64,000 bases of DNA from Novosphingobium sp. GTDB lineage: Bacteria; Pseudomonadota; Alphaproteobacteria; Sphingomonadales; Sphingomonadaceae. Below, in pieces: positions 18,919 through 27,510 of the stretch. Below the pieces are notes generated by a model. That model was not told the origin of the DNA, did not search any database, and saw only the letters and a list, made by a program, of their open reading frames with translations. How positions within the stretch are numbered: position 1 is the first letter of the stretch; every line of letters starts with the position of its first letter. The stretch covers positions 1 to 64,000 of the forward strand of contig NZ_JADZAT010000006.1 in the NCBI RefSeq assembly GCF_020852455.1. The letters are read 5' to 3'. Made by a program: the position numbers and the translations under genes.

Positions 18919-19883
18919 GCGGCTGCCTCCTTCAGCTGGGGGTAGGTTTCAAGCAGCTGGGCGCGCAGGGCGCCGGCCGGGCCCGACAGGGGATCATCGG
19001 CCCGGGCCGCAATCCGGCACAGCGTGACGAAGCCGGTCCGACTGTCGAGCGCCAGGCACTCGCGCAGCGATTGCCAGCGCAGCGAATCCCCGCCGTGTTC
19101 TTCGGCCATCGCCGCCAGCAGCGGCGCGGCATCGCTACGGCCCATCCTGCCCAGCAGGGCTGCCGCCAGTTCGAGCCGGCTTTCGCTGAGCGATGCCGAA
19201 GCCTGGTGGAGCTGGACGCCATCGCTTAGCCGGTATTCGCGCGCGACAGCTCCGCCTTCAACCCGGCGCTGCAATTTGAGCAGCACCAGCGAAGTGGGGA
19301 TCGAAAGGTGCATCAGGCTCTCGCGTGAACCGTCACGGCGATTGACCGTTCCCGGCGCCAGCGAACAGGGGCGGCGCTGAAGCTCCACACCGCCCGGCCG
19401 CCTGCCGACGATTTCCAGCAGCTCGGCCTCGCCGGTGCCGGCCAGGACATGCTCCCAGGTTTCGCCCGGCGGGAAGCTGGCGGTCAGGAACGGATCACGG
19501 CGGCGCAGTCCGGCCCCGTCGATTGACTGCACCACCAGGCCGACCGATCCGACGCTGGCGATCAGCAGGCTCGCCAGCCGGGCGTTGCAGAAGTGGCGCA
19601 GCGGCACCTGGCCAAATGGCCGGGCGCGAAGTTCCGCCAGCAGCACGCCGAACAGACCGTCCAGCAGATCGCGCGCAGCGCTGCTGCCGGGGGTGAACAG
19701 GTCGGCCAGGACCGGTAACCGGTCCAGTGCTTCGCCGGCACCATAGCGCTGCATTTCCGCCTCTATCGCCTGGTACCGGGCGCCCGCGCACCAGCGTTCG
19801 TGGGTCAGGGCCAGTTCGGCCTGGGCGTGACGCTGCGGAGCATCGTTGCTCCGCAGCGCCTGGATCTCATCGCGGATGAGCAC
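18906..19883 (-). CDS. degenerate paralogue partner of the cupin-like protein
   Basis: 325 residues from a GTG start whose Shine-Dalgarno overlaps the peptide gene stop. Unknown family. It seems to share the order of its neighbour: helical N-terminus, a beta-rich middle (PGETWEHVL..., LAPGTVNRRDGSRESLMHLS) corresponding to the neighbour's LEPGKLMLYRAHRDVHTQ region, and a C-terminal helical repeat (GDSLRWQSLRECLALD, about 265-280). The His-Asp-His and later His residues are not conserved, so it may be a non-catalytic partner or substrate-binding subunit. The relationship is my alignment by eye. Confidence 0.65.
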   Translation of the reverse strand: MLIRDEIQALRSNDAPQRHAQAELALTHERWCAGARYQAIEAEMQRYGAGEALDRLPVLADLFTPGSSAARDLLDGLFGVLLAELRARPFGQVPLRHFCNARLASLLIASVGSVGLVVQSIDGAGLRRRDPFLTASFPPGETWEHVLAGTGEAELLEIVGRRPGGVELQRRPCSLAPGTVNRRDGSRESLMHLSIPTSLVLLKLQRRVEGGAVAREYRLSDGVQLHQASASLSESRLELAAALLGRMGRSDAAPLLAAMAEEHGGDSLRWQSLRECLALDSRTGFVTLCRIAARADDPLSGPAGALRAQLLETYPQLKEAAACQG

Positions 19884-19896
19884 CGGGTGCTACCCC

Positions 19897-20055
19897 TCAG
19901 CCCTTCTTGATGATGACTTCGTAAACGAAGACCATCACGTCGATCAGCGAATCGTCGAAATCCAGCGTCTGACCCTTATGGACCAGGCTGCCGAATACCC
20001 CTGTCAGGGTATCCAGGTCCGGTAGTGCGGATAAGTCGATTTTCGGCAGGTTCAT
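19897..20055 (-). CDS. 52-residue acidic peptide, possible modified-peptide precursor
   Basis: Starts MNLPKIDLSALPDLDTL and ends EVIIKKG. The N-terminal half has regularly spaced Leu-Pro/Asp motifs, the middle is acidic (LDFDDSLIDV), and the end is hydrophobic-basic. AAGGGG at 20067-20062 lies 6 bases before this ATG; an ATG at 20061 adds two residues but leaves no spacing. No Cys is present, so it is not a lanthipeptide-type core. It heads the three-gene cassette and could be a ribosomal peptide substrate or a small regulator; neither is shown. Confidence 0.65.
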   Translation of the reverse strand: MNLPKIDLSALPDLDTLTGVFGSLVHKGQTLDFDDSLIDVMVFVYEVIIKKG

Positions 20056-20173
20056 GACCATCCCCTTGTTGCTGGTTGCGGGAAGATGCCCGCCCGCCGA
20101 ATGTCCTCTGGCCGGCCCTCCGGCTGAAATTAAAAGATTGTAATCCCCCCTCCCCCGCCGCAGAGAGGCCGCC

Positions 20174-20641
20174 ATGGAAGAGCCCAAAAGCCTGCACGAC
20201 CTGCCGCCGGAGTTCGTTTTCGATCCATCGCGCGCGGCCAAGTTCATGACCCGGCACGGTCATGGCGGGTGGCTGGATCTGACCTATCACGCACACGGGC
20301 CCGATTGGGTCGAACTGTCGCTGCCCTGGCGCGAGGAACTGGTCGGCGTGGCCGAAACCGGGGTGCTGGCGTCGGGCCCGATCATCAGCCTGATGGACAA
20401 TGCCACCTCGATGGCGGTGTGGACGCTGTCAGGCCGGATCACCCCGCATGCCACGCTGGACCTGCGCGTCGATTACATGCGCGCGGCGGTGCCCGGGCGC
20501 GCGGTGATCGGGCACGGCGAATGCTACAAGCTGACCCGCACGATCAGCTTCATCCGCGGCATAGCCCACGATGGCGATCCCGACGATCCGGTCGCGCATG
20601 TTACCGGTACCTTCATGGCCACCCACGGAACCTACCTGTGA
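20174..20641 (+). CDS. PaaI-family hotdog thioesterase (first of pair)
   Basis: 155 residues, single hotdog domain. The segment ASGPIISLMDNATSMAVWTL holds the helix with the conserved acidic residue of the family, followed by TLDLRVDYMRAA, the typical beta strand. Such enzymes hydrolyse acyl-CoA or aromatic acyl-CoA thioesters; the substrate cannot be read from sequence. Divergent from the peptide cassette with a 118-base spacer. Confidence 0.85.
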   Translation: MEEPKSLHDLPPEFVFDPSRAAKFMTRHGHGGWLDLTYHAHGPDWVELSLPWREELVGVAETGVLASGPIISLMDNATSMAVWTLSGRITPHATLDLRVDYMRAAVPGRAVIGHGECYKLTRTISFIRGIAHDGDPDDPVAHVTGTFMATHGTYL

Positions 20642-21033
20642 GCACCCAGCTGCCCCCCTATGCCCATGCGCTGGGCATCGCGCTCGATCATGACGAGGAC
20701 GGGCTGCCGGTGCTCTACGCCGATTTTTCCGACCGGATCCAGGGCCGCCCGGGATTTCTGCATGGCGGCGCGCTGAGCGGGCTGATGGAAATGGCGGCGA
20801 TCGCCGCGCTGCGTGCCGAGCTGGAACGCCGGGGCGAAGCGATGAAGCTCAAGCCGGTCAACGTCCAGGTCGAATTCATGCGCGGCGGCACCGAACAGCG
20901 GACTTTCGCGATGGGCAAGGTCACCCGCGCCGGGCGCCGGGTGGCGCTGGTCAATGCCGAAGCCTGGCAGGATGATCGCAGCAAGCCGATCGCCTTGGCG
21001 CAGATGAAGGTGCTGCTCAGCCCCGACGAATAA
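20638..21033 (+). CDS. PaaI-family hotdog thioesterase (second of pair)
   Basis: 131 residues from the GTG that overlaps the stop of the first thioesterase (GTGA). The hotdog signature FLHGGALSGLMEMAAIAAL and the following VNVQVEFMRGG strand are present, more canonical than in the upstream protein. The two may form a heteromer. Its last 17 bases overlap the convergent siroheme gene. Confidence 0.85.
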   Translation: MSTQLPPYAHALGIALDHDEDGLPVLYADFSDRIQGRPGFLHGGALSGLMEMAAIAALRAELERRGEAMKLKPVNVQVEFMRGGTEQRTFAMGKVTRAGRRVALVNAEAWQDDRSKPIALAQMKVLLSPDE

Positions 21034-21781
21034 CCACCACGCGGCCGGACAGCTGCGGCACGGCCTCGCCAGCGGCAAGCGGATAGCGCGCGGCATCGGC
21101 GCGGGCGCGGACCAGCACCGCCGCTGGCACCGCAGGGTCATGAACCACCACATCGGCGCTGCCCAGCCAGCGGGCCTGGCGCAGCGTCAGATCGTCCGGA
21201 TCATCAGACGCCAGCCTGAATTCCGCTGTGCCGACCGAACCGCCAGCGGCGCCGTCCAGCCAGTCGTCAATCCGCGAGCTGCTCTGCGGATCGAGCGGAT
21301 CAAGCGCCCCGCCCTCACCCAGCGCCAGATCGAGCGCGCGGCGGCGCTGACCCGCATCGGGCCAGCGCTGGCGCAGCGCCTGGCGGGCCTGGCCCAGCCG
21401 TTCGGCCAGCAAGCCCAGCGATTGCGGCAGCGCGGCTTCCAGCCTCAGCCGCAGTGCCTTGGCAAGCCCGGCCGAAACCCCGCCGGTCCCCACCGCGACC
21501 AGCACCGGGCCGCGTTCGAGCAGGCTGGGCGTGGTGAAATCGCACAGCTCGGGCCGATCGACCACATTGACCAGAATGCCGCGTGCCTTGAGCCGGGCGG
21601 CCGCTTCCTCAGGTTCGTCGAGCGCAACGAAAGCCAGCCGGGCTTCGGCCGCTTCATCGCTGGTGACCACCCCTCCGGCGCGATCCACCAGCCGCCGCTT
21701 GGCCTCAGCCGCCTCGCCCTCGCCCAGCACGATCACCGGCTGGCCGGCGATGCGGTGGAAGAGGGGCAGGCTGTGCATCAT
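21017..21781 (-). CDS. siroheme synthase N-terminal type (precorrin-2 dehydrogenase) with SUMT remnant
   Basis: 254 residues from the ATG overlapping the lysA stop. The N-terminal NAD-binding domain (PVIVLGEGEAAEAKRRLVD) and the middle segment VNVVDRPELCDFTTPSLLERG, GTGGVSAGLAKALR match the CysG-A dehydrogenase/ferrochelatase. After that it continues with a short piece resembling the start of uroporphyrinogen-III methyltransferase (DDPDDLTLRQARWLGSADVVVHD cut into SUMT-like pieces) and stops, so the methyltransferase domain is incomplete. Siroheme production would need a separate CobA. Confidence 0.85.
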   Translation of the reverse strand: MMHSLPLFHRIAGQPVIVLGEGEAAEAKRRLVDRAGGVVTSDEAAEARLAFVALDEPEEAAARLKARGILVNVVDRPELCDFTTPSLLERGPVLVAVGTGGVSAGLAKALRLRLEAALPQSLGLLAERLGQARQALRQRWPDAGQRRRALDLALGEGGALDPLDPQSSSRIDDWLDGAAGGSVGTAEFRLASDDPDDLTLRQARWLGSADVVVHDPAVPAAVLVRARADAARYPLAAGEAVPQLSGRVVVIRRG

Positions 21782-23040
21782 TCCAGCCAGTCGGGCACCC
21801 GCTCGGCGGCGGTGATCGCTTCGGGCAGGATCCGGTCGGCAACGATCGCGAACTTGCTGCCATCGACCATCACTTCGCAAACGAAGCCGCGGCTGTTGTA
21901 CGAACTGGCCATGGTCGCGCCATAGGCGCCGGCGGTGCGGAACACCGCCAGGTCGCCGGCTTCGAGCGCGTCGATATCGCGGCCCATCGCAAAGGTATCG
22001 CCGGTTTCGCAGATCGGGCCGACGATGTTGGCGAGCATCCGCGTGCCGCTGGGCTGGACCGCATCGAAATCGTGCCAGGCGCCGTACATCGCGGGCCGGG
22101 CAAGGTCGTTCATCGCCGCATCGACCACCACGAAGGGTGCGCCGTTGGAGCTGCGCTTGACGCGGATCACCCGGGTCAGCAGCACCCCGGCGTTGCCGCA
22201 AATCACCCGGCCCGGTTCGAACATCAGCGTGGTATCCCACTTGCCGCAGACCCGGCCCACCATTGCGCCGTATTCGGCCGGGCTGGGGAACACTTCGCCC
22301 GCCTTGTAGGGCACGCCAAGGCCGCCACCGAGATCGGCATGGGTCACGCTCTGGCCATTGGCGCGCAGCTCGGCGATCAGCTCGCCCAGCTTGACGAAGG
22401 CGTCCTCCAGCGGCTGGAGCTGCTGCAGCTGGCTGCCGATGTGAACCGCCACCCCGCGCATGTCGAGCCCGGGCTGCGCCGCCAGCCGGGCATAGATCCC
22501 GGCAGCACGATCGATCGGCACGCCGAACTTGTTCTCGGCCTTGCCGGTCGAGATCTTCTCGTGCGTGCGGGCATCGACATCGGGGTTCACCCGCAGCGCG
22601 CAGGACGCCACCTGCCCGCGCACCGCAGCGATCGCGGCGAGTTCCAGCCCCTCTTCCTCGCTTTCGATGTTGAACTGGCCGATCCCGGCATCAAGCCCCT
22701 GGACCATTTCCAGCGCGGTCTTGCCGACGCCCGAAAAGACGATGTCATGCCCCGCCATCCCGGCGGCCAGCGCACGCGCCAGCTCTCCGCCCGAAACGAC
22801 ATCGGCGCCCAGCCCTTCGCGCTGCATCACCTTGAGCACGGCAAGGTTGGGATTGGCCTTGATCGCGAAGGCGATGTGGGTGCGCGGCAGGTGCGCCAGC
22901 CCTGCCTTGAACGCGCGGGCATGGCGTTCCAGCGTGGCACGCGAATAGACATAGACAGGGGTGCCGACCGCATCGGCGATGGCGGTCAAGGGCAGGTCTT
23001 CGGCGTGCATCACGCCGTTGCGGAGTTCAAAATGGTCCAT
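21778..23040 (-). CDS. lysA: diaminopimelate decarboxylase
   Basis: 420 residues. PLP enzyme removing CO2 from meso-diaminopimelate to give lysine. The PLP lysine is in HIAFAIKANPNLAVL near residue 60; other landmarks are GADVVSGGELARAL, the ADLGGGLGVPY loop and the MFEPGRVICGNAG active-site strand, with GPICETGD supplying the inter-subunit Cys. Followed within 13 bases by the LptM-like gene upstream in the operon. Confidence 0.96.
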   Translation of the reverse strand: MDHFELRNGVMHAEDLPLTAIADAVGTPVYVYSRATLERHARAFKAGLAHLPRTHIAFAIKANPNLAVLKVMQREGLGADVVSGGELARALAAGMAGHDIVFSGVGKTALEMVQGLDAGIGQFNIESEEEGLELAAIAAVRGQVASCALRVNPDVDARTHEKISTGKAENKFGVPIDRAAGIYARLAAQPGLDMRGVAVHIGSQLQQLQPLEDAFVKLGELIAELRANGQSVTHADLGGGLGVPYKAGEVFPSPAEYGAMVGRVCGKWDTTLMFEPGRVICGNAGVLLTRVIRVKRSSNGAPFVVVDAAMNDLARPAMYGAWHDFDAVQPSGTRMLANIVGPICETGDTFAMGRDIDALEAGDLAVFRTAGAYGATMASSYNSRGFVCEVMVDGSKFAIVADRILPEAITAAERVPDWLE

Positions 23041-23052
23041 GGGTTCAGGCTT

Positions 23053-23295
23053 TCAATCGTCGGAAGGGGGCAGGTCGAACGGGTCTTGCGTACGCTCTTC
23101 CGAGCGTTTTCGCAGTTCGACGCTGCGTTCCGGCGCAGCCTGGGGGGTGGGTTTGAGCAGGGCTTCGGCGCCGGGCTTCTGCTCGACACCATAGGGCGCA
23201 ACCGGCAGCTCCTTGCCTGCCGCCGGTTTGAGCGGCGCGGTGGCTCCGCAACCGGACAGGGCGACAATCAGGGCGGGAACCAGCCAGCGGCGCAT
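23053..23295 (-). CDS. LptM-like small lipoprotein
   Basis: 80 residues with a lipoprotein signal ending Ala-Leu-Ser-Gly-Cys (residues 12-16) and a short Cys-Gly-x3-Pro-Leu-x-Pro stretch right after, as in LptM, the lipoprotein that helps mature the LPS translocon LptD. The rest is Pro/charged and disordered-looking. LptM genes often sit next to lysA or argH, as here (argH upstream by 5 bases, lysA downstream by 12). Name by context plus the short motif. Confidence 0.65.
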   Translation of the reverse strand: MRRWLVPALIVALSGCGATAPLKPAAGKELPVAPYGVEQKPGAEALLKPTPQAAPERSVELRKRSEERTQDPFDLPPSDD

Positions 23296-23300
23296 GCGAA

Positions 23301-24674
23301 TCACTCCAGACCCAGCGCCGTGCGCGCTTCGGCCACCCGCGCCCTTACCTGTTCCGGCGCGGTTCCGCCATAGCTGGCGCGCGAGGCGACCGAGGCATCG
23401 ACCGACAGCGCGGCGAACACCCGCTCGTCGATCCGGGGATCGATCGCCTGCAATTGGGCGATGGTCAGCTGATCGAGCGCCAGGCCATTGGCTTCGGCCA
23501 GCTTCACCGCCGCGCCGGTGATGTGGTGGGCTTCGCGGAACGGGATATTGGCCTGGCGCACCAGCCAGTCGGCAAGGTCGGTGGCGGTGGCATAGCCGAG
23601 TTCGGCCGCGGCGCGCATCCGCTCGATCCGGAAGGTCGCGCCTTCGATCATCCCGGTCATCGCGGCAAGGCACAGCGTCAGCAGCCCGGCGGCTTCGAAC
23701 ACCGGCACCTTGTCGTCCTGCATGTCCTTCGAATAGGCCAGCGGCAGGCCTTTCATTGTCACCAGGAGGCTGGTCAGGGCCCCCACGATCCGCCCCGAAT
23801 GACCCCGCACCAGCTCGGCCGCGTCGGGGTTCTTCTTCTGCGGCATGATCGAGCTGCCGGTCGAGAGACTGTCGGGCAGGGTCACAAAGCCGAACGGCTG
23901 GCTGGCCCAGATGATGAACTCCTCGGCCAGCCGCGAGAGGTGGAGCGAGCATTGCGCGGCCGAGGTGAGGTACTCGATCGCGAAATCGCGGTCTGACACG
24001 CCATCCAGGCTGTTGCGGCCCGGCGCATCGAAGCCCAGCGTCCGCGCGGTCGCCTGGCGGTCAATCGGAAAACCGGTTCCGGCCAGCGCCGCCGAGCCGA
24101 GCGGCGACTGGTTGAGCCGCGCCCGGCAATCGGCGAAGCGCGAACGGTCGCGCGCGGTCATCTCGTAATAGGCCATCAGGTGATGCCCCAGGGTGACCGG
24201 CTGCGCGGTCTGCAAATGGGTGAAGCCGGGCATGATCGCGCCGGCGTGTTCCCCTGCCCGCACGACCAGCGCCCGTTGCAATGCCGCCAGCCCCTGATCG
24301 GCCTGATCGATCGCATCGCGCACCCACAGCCTGAAATCGGTCGCGACCTGATCGTTGCGACTGCGCGCGGTGTGGAGCCGCCCGGCGGCTGCCCCGATCA
24401 GTTCGGCCAGCCGGCTTTCGGTGACCATGTGGATGTCTTCCAGGTCCCAGTTTTCCGGGACACCATTGGCTTCATATTCGCCCGCGATCGTATCGAGCCC
24501 GCCCGAAATCGCGGCGGCATCGTCTTGCGAAACGATCCCTTGCGCGGCCAGCATCGCGACATGCGCCTTGCTGGCGGCGATGTCCTGGCGCCACAGCGCC
24601 TTGTCGAAGGGGATCGAGGCATTTATCTCACGCATGATCGCCGACGGTCCGCCCGCGAACCGCCCGCCCCACAT
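23301..24674 (-). CDS. argH: argininosuccinate lyase
   Basis: 457 residues from the ATG at 24674 (MWGGRFAGG, the standard opening). It splits argininosuccinate into arginine and fumarate. The fumarase-superfamily loop [15 protein letters not shown] and the [17 protein letters not shown] segment with the catalytic-region His are present. The longer upstream frame is antisense to the TlpA gene and is not needed. Confidence 0.96.
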   Translation of the reverse strand: MWGGRFAGGPSAIMREINASIPFDKALWRQDIAASKAHVAMLAAQGIVSQDDAAAISGGLDTIAGEYEANGVPENWDLEDIHMVTESRLAELIGAAAGRLHTARSRNDQVATDFRLWVRDAIDQADQGLAALQRALVVRAGEHAGAIMPGFTHLQTAQPVTLGHHLMAYYEMTARDRSRFADCRARLNQSPLGSAALAGTGFPIDRQATARTLGFDAPGRNSLDGVSDRDFAIEYLTSAAQCSLHLSRLAEEFIIWASQPFGFVTLPDSLSTGSSIMPQKKNPDAAELVRGHSGRIVGALTSLLVTMKGLPLAYSKDMQDDKVPVFEAAGLLTLCLAAMTGMIEGATFRIERMRAAAELGYATATDLADWLVRQANIPFREAHHITGAAVKLAEANGLALDQLTIAQLQAIDPRIDERVFAALSVDASVASRASYGGTAPEQVRARVAEARTALGLE

Positions 24675-24693
24675 CGTGTTGGAGCTCTTATCC

Positions 24694-25254
24694 GTGCTGT
24701 TGTCCCGTTCGCTCAAGTTCCTGGCCCTTGGCTGCGCAATGCTGGTTGCGGGGTGCGATAGGGAAAGCGCGCAGCAGGCGCAACCGCAAGTACAGGGTGC
24801 GGCGCCAGCCCAGGCCGGCGCGATCGACCGCAGCCGCAAGGGCAGTCTATTGCCCGATTTCCAGCTGAAGGACCCTTCAGGCAAGGAGCTGAACCTGGCC
24901 AGCCTGAAGGGCAAGCCGGTGCTGATCAACCTGTGGGCCACCTGGTGCGCACCCTGCGTGGCCGAACTGCCGCAGCTGAACCTGCTGGCGGCCGGAAACC
25001 CGGCGATCCGGGTGCTGACCGTCAATCAGGACATGGACAAGCTTGACCGGGTGGCCCCGTTCCTGGCCGAAAAGGGCGGCAAGGCGCTGGAACCCTGGCT
25101 CAACCCCGACAATTCGCTGGCCTTCCAGTTCGGTGCCGAGACGCTGCCGGCAACGGTGTTCTACGACGCCGAAGGACGCGAAGTGTGGCGGGTGATCGGC
25201 GAGCGGAACTGGCTGAGCGAGGATACCAAGGCGCTGCTGGCGGAGGCGGAGTAG
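24694..25254 (+). CDS. TlpA/ResA-like thioredoxin lipoprotein
   Basis: About 186 residues if started at the GTG at 24694, which has GGAG nine bases upstream. A lipoprotein signal ends Leu-Val-Ala-Gly-Cys. The thioredoxin-fold domain has the redox motif Trp-Cys-Ala-Pro-Cys and a cis-proline region [10 protein letters not shown]. Such proteins reduce periplasmic disulfides, often for cytochrome c or CuA maturation. Divergent from argH with a 19-base spacer; this pairing is common in the group. Confidence 0.85.
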   Translation: MLLSRSLKFLALGCAMLVAGCDRESAQQAQPQVQGAAPAQAGAIDRSRKGSLLPDFQLKDPSGKELNLASLKGKPVLINLWATWCAPCVAELPQLNLLAAGNPAIRVLTVNQDMDKLDRVAPFLAEKGGKALEPWLNPDNSLAFQFGAETLPATVFYDAEGREVWRVIGERNWLSEDTKALLAEAE

Positions 25255-25299
25255 CGGGCCTGCGCGCCGGAAACCAAAGTCGCGAATCTCAACCTCATC

Positions 25300-25396
25300 A
25301 CCCCGGGCTTGACCCGGGGTCCAGCTATTCTTCGCTGACGTTGCTGCCAGGCGAGAGCGCGGACAAGGCAGCGGGACCCCGGATCAGGTCCGGGGT
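25300..25396. repeat. paired palindromic repeat, CCCCGG-type
   Basis: Two 21-base imperfect palindromes, at 25300-25320 and 25376-25396, each a CCCCGG arm, a short GCTTGAC or ATCAGGT centre and a CCGGGG arm, about 55 bases apart. A second copy lies at 32919-32995. Organisation as an inverted pair is that of REP doublets. Confidence 0.75.
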
Positions 25397-25497
25397 GACG
25401 GGTGTGGGCTTTCGGGTTTTTGATGCCGATGCGCTGCTATCGCTTGCACGAGGAAGTCTTCGCAAGACGGCTTCAGCCTGATTCCGATTTCGAAAAC

Positions 25498-25573
25498 TGG
25501 TGGGCGCTAACGGGCTCGAACCGCTGACCCTCTCGGTGTAAACGAGATGCTCTACCAACTGAGCTAAGCGCCC
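25498..25573 (-). tRNA. tRNA-Val (anticodon TAC)
   Basis: 76 bases with encoded CCA. The 5' GGGCGCT pairs with the AGCGCCC acceptor end; D arm TAGCTCAGTTGGTAGAGCA, anticodon stem TCTCG/CGAGA enclosing the loop TTTACAC with anticodon TAC, and T arm GGTTCGAGCC are all standard. Flanked by the two different repeat families. Confidence 0.97.
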
Positions 25574-25664
25574 TGACTGTGGTCAAGGAGAGCGCCCCTA
25601 GCCGAAGTTTGGAACCTGCGAAAGCCCCATCGGATCATCAGACGAATTTGCCGTCAACCATCCC

Positions 25665-25760
25665 CGTTCGTCCTGAGCTTGTCGAAGGACTGTCCTTGTT
25701 CTTCAGGCCACCTGGCTGCGCCGCCAGAAAGACAATGCTTCGACAAGCTCAGCACGAACG
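25665..25760. repeat. inverted repeat, GAGCTTGTCGAAG-type
   Basis: Left arm 25665 onward (CGTTCGTCCTGAGCTTGTCG) and right arm ending at 25760 (CGACAAGCTCAGCACGAACG) are near-perfect inverted copies about 50 bases apart. The same core occurs at 53326-53408. This type is widespread between genes in sphingomonad genomes. Confidence 0.8.
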
Positions 25761-25784
25761 GAACTAGGGAAGTTTATAGCACTC

Positions 25785-26777
25785 CTAAACCAACCTCGCG
25801 GCCTGACTGCCCAGTTCGGCGAAATAGCGGGCCATGCCATCGGCCGCCTTGTCGGTCAGCGCGATAAAGGCGCGGCGGCGGTCGGTTTCATCCTCCACCC
25901 GTTCGAGCAGGCCGGTCTCGGTCATCTGGCCAATCCAGCGCAGCGCGGTGGTGGGCGGAACGCCGCTGGCGATGCACAGGCTGGTTACCGAAACGCGGGT
26001 GTGTTCGGCCCGGGCGGCGGTCAGGTCCAGCAGCATGTCCCAGGCCGGATCGGCAAACAGATCGCCATCGAAAAAGCGCGCACGCAATTGTCGCTGGCGG
26101 ATGATCCGCCGCACCAGCCGCGGATCGGGCAGCGGCGGGCGGCTGGCGCGGACCAGCCGCGCGCTGCCATCCTCCGCCTCACCGGCAAAGGCCGGACGCG
26201 GGCTTTCGAACCGGAACGCGCTGTCCCCATCGGGCAGGCCCAGCCCGGTGACCGGTCCTTCCAGCTTTTCCAGCCGCTGGGCGATCTGGCCGACCTGCTC
26301 AGTCAGCCGCAGCAGCACCAGCCGGTCTTCCTCCGAAAGCTCCCGCACCCGAAGCTGCGCTGCCCCGGCCAGCGCCCGGCCCAGCGCGATCACCCGTTCG
26401 GCCCGGCTGGGATCGACCAGCAGTTGCGGGGCCGACTGGTCAAGGCAGCCGAACACATCGTCGAGCGCGGCGACGCTGGTCGAGACGATCAGCCGGGTGC
26501 CGCAATGCGCCGCGCGCAGATCAAGCCGGGCCAGCGCCGCCAGCGCGGCGGCATCGGGCGCCGGGCAATCGAGCAGCACCACATCGCCCAGCGGCAGCAC
26601 TTCGCCTTCAAGCAGGGCGGCAAGCGGTCCGGTGCCCGCAATCCTGAGCCCGGCCGCCACTGCATCGTCGCGCAATTGCGCCAGCACATGCGGCCGATCG
26701 GCATAGACCGACAGCGAGAGCGGCAGACCGGCCGCATCGTTGGCCGCCTCTGAATAGACGAAATTTGCCTGGGCCAT
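25785..26777 (-). CDS. winged-helix regulator with receiver-like N-terminal domain
   Basis: 330 residues. The C-terminal 90 residues are a MarR-like winged helix (DLTAARAEHTRVSVTSLCIASG, TALRWIGQMTETGLLERVEDE, then DRRRAFIALTDKA). The N-terminal 120 look like a response-receiver fold (VVLLDCPAPDAAALAAL) without an evident phosphorylation set. A coiled segment (EQVGQIAQRLEKLEG) joins them. The ATG at 26777 has GGAG nine bases upstream. Its promoter has an exact LexA-type box. Target genes are unknown. Confidence 0.78.
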   Translation of the reverse strand: MAQANFVYSEAANDAAGLPLSLSVYADRPHVLAQLRDDAVAAGLRIAGTGPLAALLEGEVLPLGDVVLLDCPAPDAAALAALARLDLRAAHCGTRLIVSTSVAALDDVFGCLDQSAPQLLVDPSRAERVIALGRALAGAAQLRVRELSEEDRLVLLRLTEQVGQIAQRLEKLEGPVTGLGLPDGDSAFRFESPRPAFAGEAEDGSARLVRASRPPLPDPRLVRRIIRQRQLRARFFDGDLFADPAWDMLLDLTAARAEHTRVSVTSLCIASGVPPTTALRWIGQMTETGLLERVEDETDRRRAFIALTDKAADGMARYFAELGSQAARLV

Positions 26778-26800
26778 AGCGAACAACTCCCGATTCGTGC

Positions 26801-26833
26801 GAACAGGAGTAGAACAAAACGAGGTTATGTCAA
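26801..26833 (-). promoter_or_regulatory. LexA-type SOS box with consensus -35
   Basis: GAAC-N7-GAAC at 26801-26815 (minus: GTTCTACTCCTGTTC), the alphaproteobacterial LexA operator pattern, lies 12 bases downstream of a perfect TTGACA (26833-26828) and would cover the -10. The regulator ATG is 24 bases further on. Confidence 0.72.
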
Positions 26834-26846
26834 GAATAGCGCCCGT

Positions 26847-27353
26847 TCACGGCTGGATCTCGATCGGGGTGCCATCGGGCACGGCCTCCCACAGCGCGTC
26901 CATTTCATCATTCGACAGCGCAATGCAGCCATCGGTCCAGTCGCCCGGCACGCGCCCGGCGGGCCAGTTGTTGGGCTGGCCGTGGATCATGATGAGCCCG
27001 CCCGCGCTGCGCCCCTGGCTTTTGGCATGGGCGACGTGTTCGGGCCTGGGATAGTCGATGTGCAGCGACAGGTGATAGCTGCTGCGCGGATTGCCATAGT
27101 CGATCGTGAAGCGGCCTTCCGGGGTCCGTTCATCGCCTTCGAACTGCTTGGGGCCGACCGGGGCATCGCCCAGCTGAATGCCGCGGATCACGGTAACCGA
27201 GCCATCGACACCATAGAGCGTCATGGTCCGTTCCGCCTTCCTGACCAGGATGCGATCGACTTCGGGATAGCTGAGCGCCGGCTGCGGCGCCGCGCTGGCC
27301 GTGGCGAGCGGCAAGGCGCACAGGACGCTGAGCTGGACGGCACGCCGGATCAT
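26847..27353 (-). CDS. L,D-transpeptidase (YkuD domain), exported
   Basis: 168 residues from the ATG at 27353 with a cleavable signal ending near ATASA. The YkuD catalytic motif is complete: IMIHGQPNNWPAG followed by DWTDGCIALSNDEMD with the nucleophilic Cys. Such enzymes make 3-3 peptidoglycan cross-links or attach lipoproteins. Upstream in-frame codons are rejected because the signal peptide begins at this Met. Confidence 0.9.
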   Translation of the reverse strand: MIRRAVQLSVLCALPLATASAAPQPALSYPEVDRILVRKAERTMTLYGVDGSVTVIRGIQLGDAPVGPKQFEGDERTPEGRFTIDYGNPRSSYHLSLHIDYPRPEHVAHAKSQGRSAGGLIMIHGQPNNWPAGRVPGDWTDGCIALSNDEMDALWEAVPDGTPIEIQP

Positions 27354-27510
27354 CGCGCCACTATGCTGGCCCGGCAAGGGGCGGTCAATCGGGGCATGAG
27401 CCGGAGTACGATTGGCAAAAGGCTTTCCTACATCGCCCCGGCCTGTCACCCTGCCCGTCATGCGATACAACCGGGGCGCGCGATGATCGCCGCCAGCCCT
27501 TCAATCAGCC

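Noticed and set aside
23301..25025. 574-codon form of ArgH
   Set aside because: Extra N-terminal residues are antisense to the TlpA-like gene; ArgH begins at the Met at 24674.
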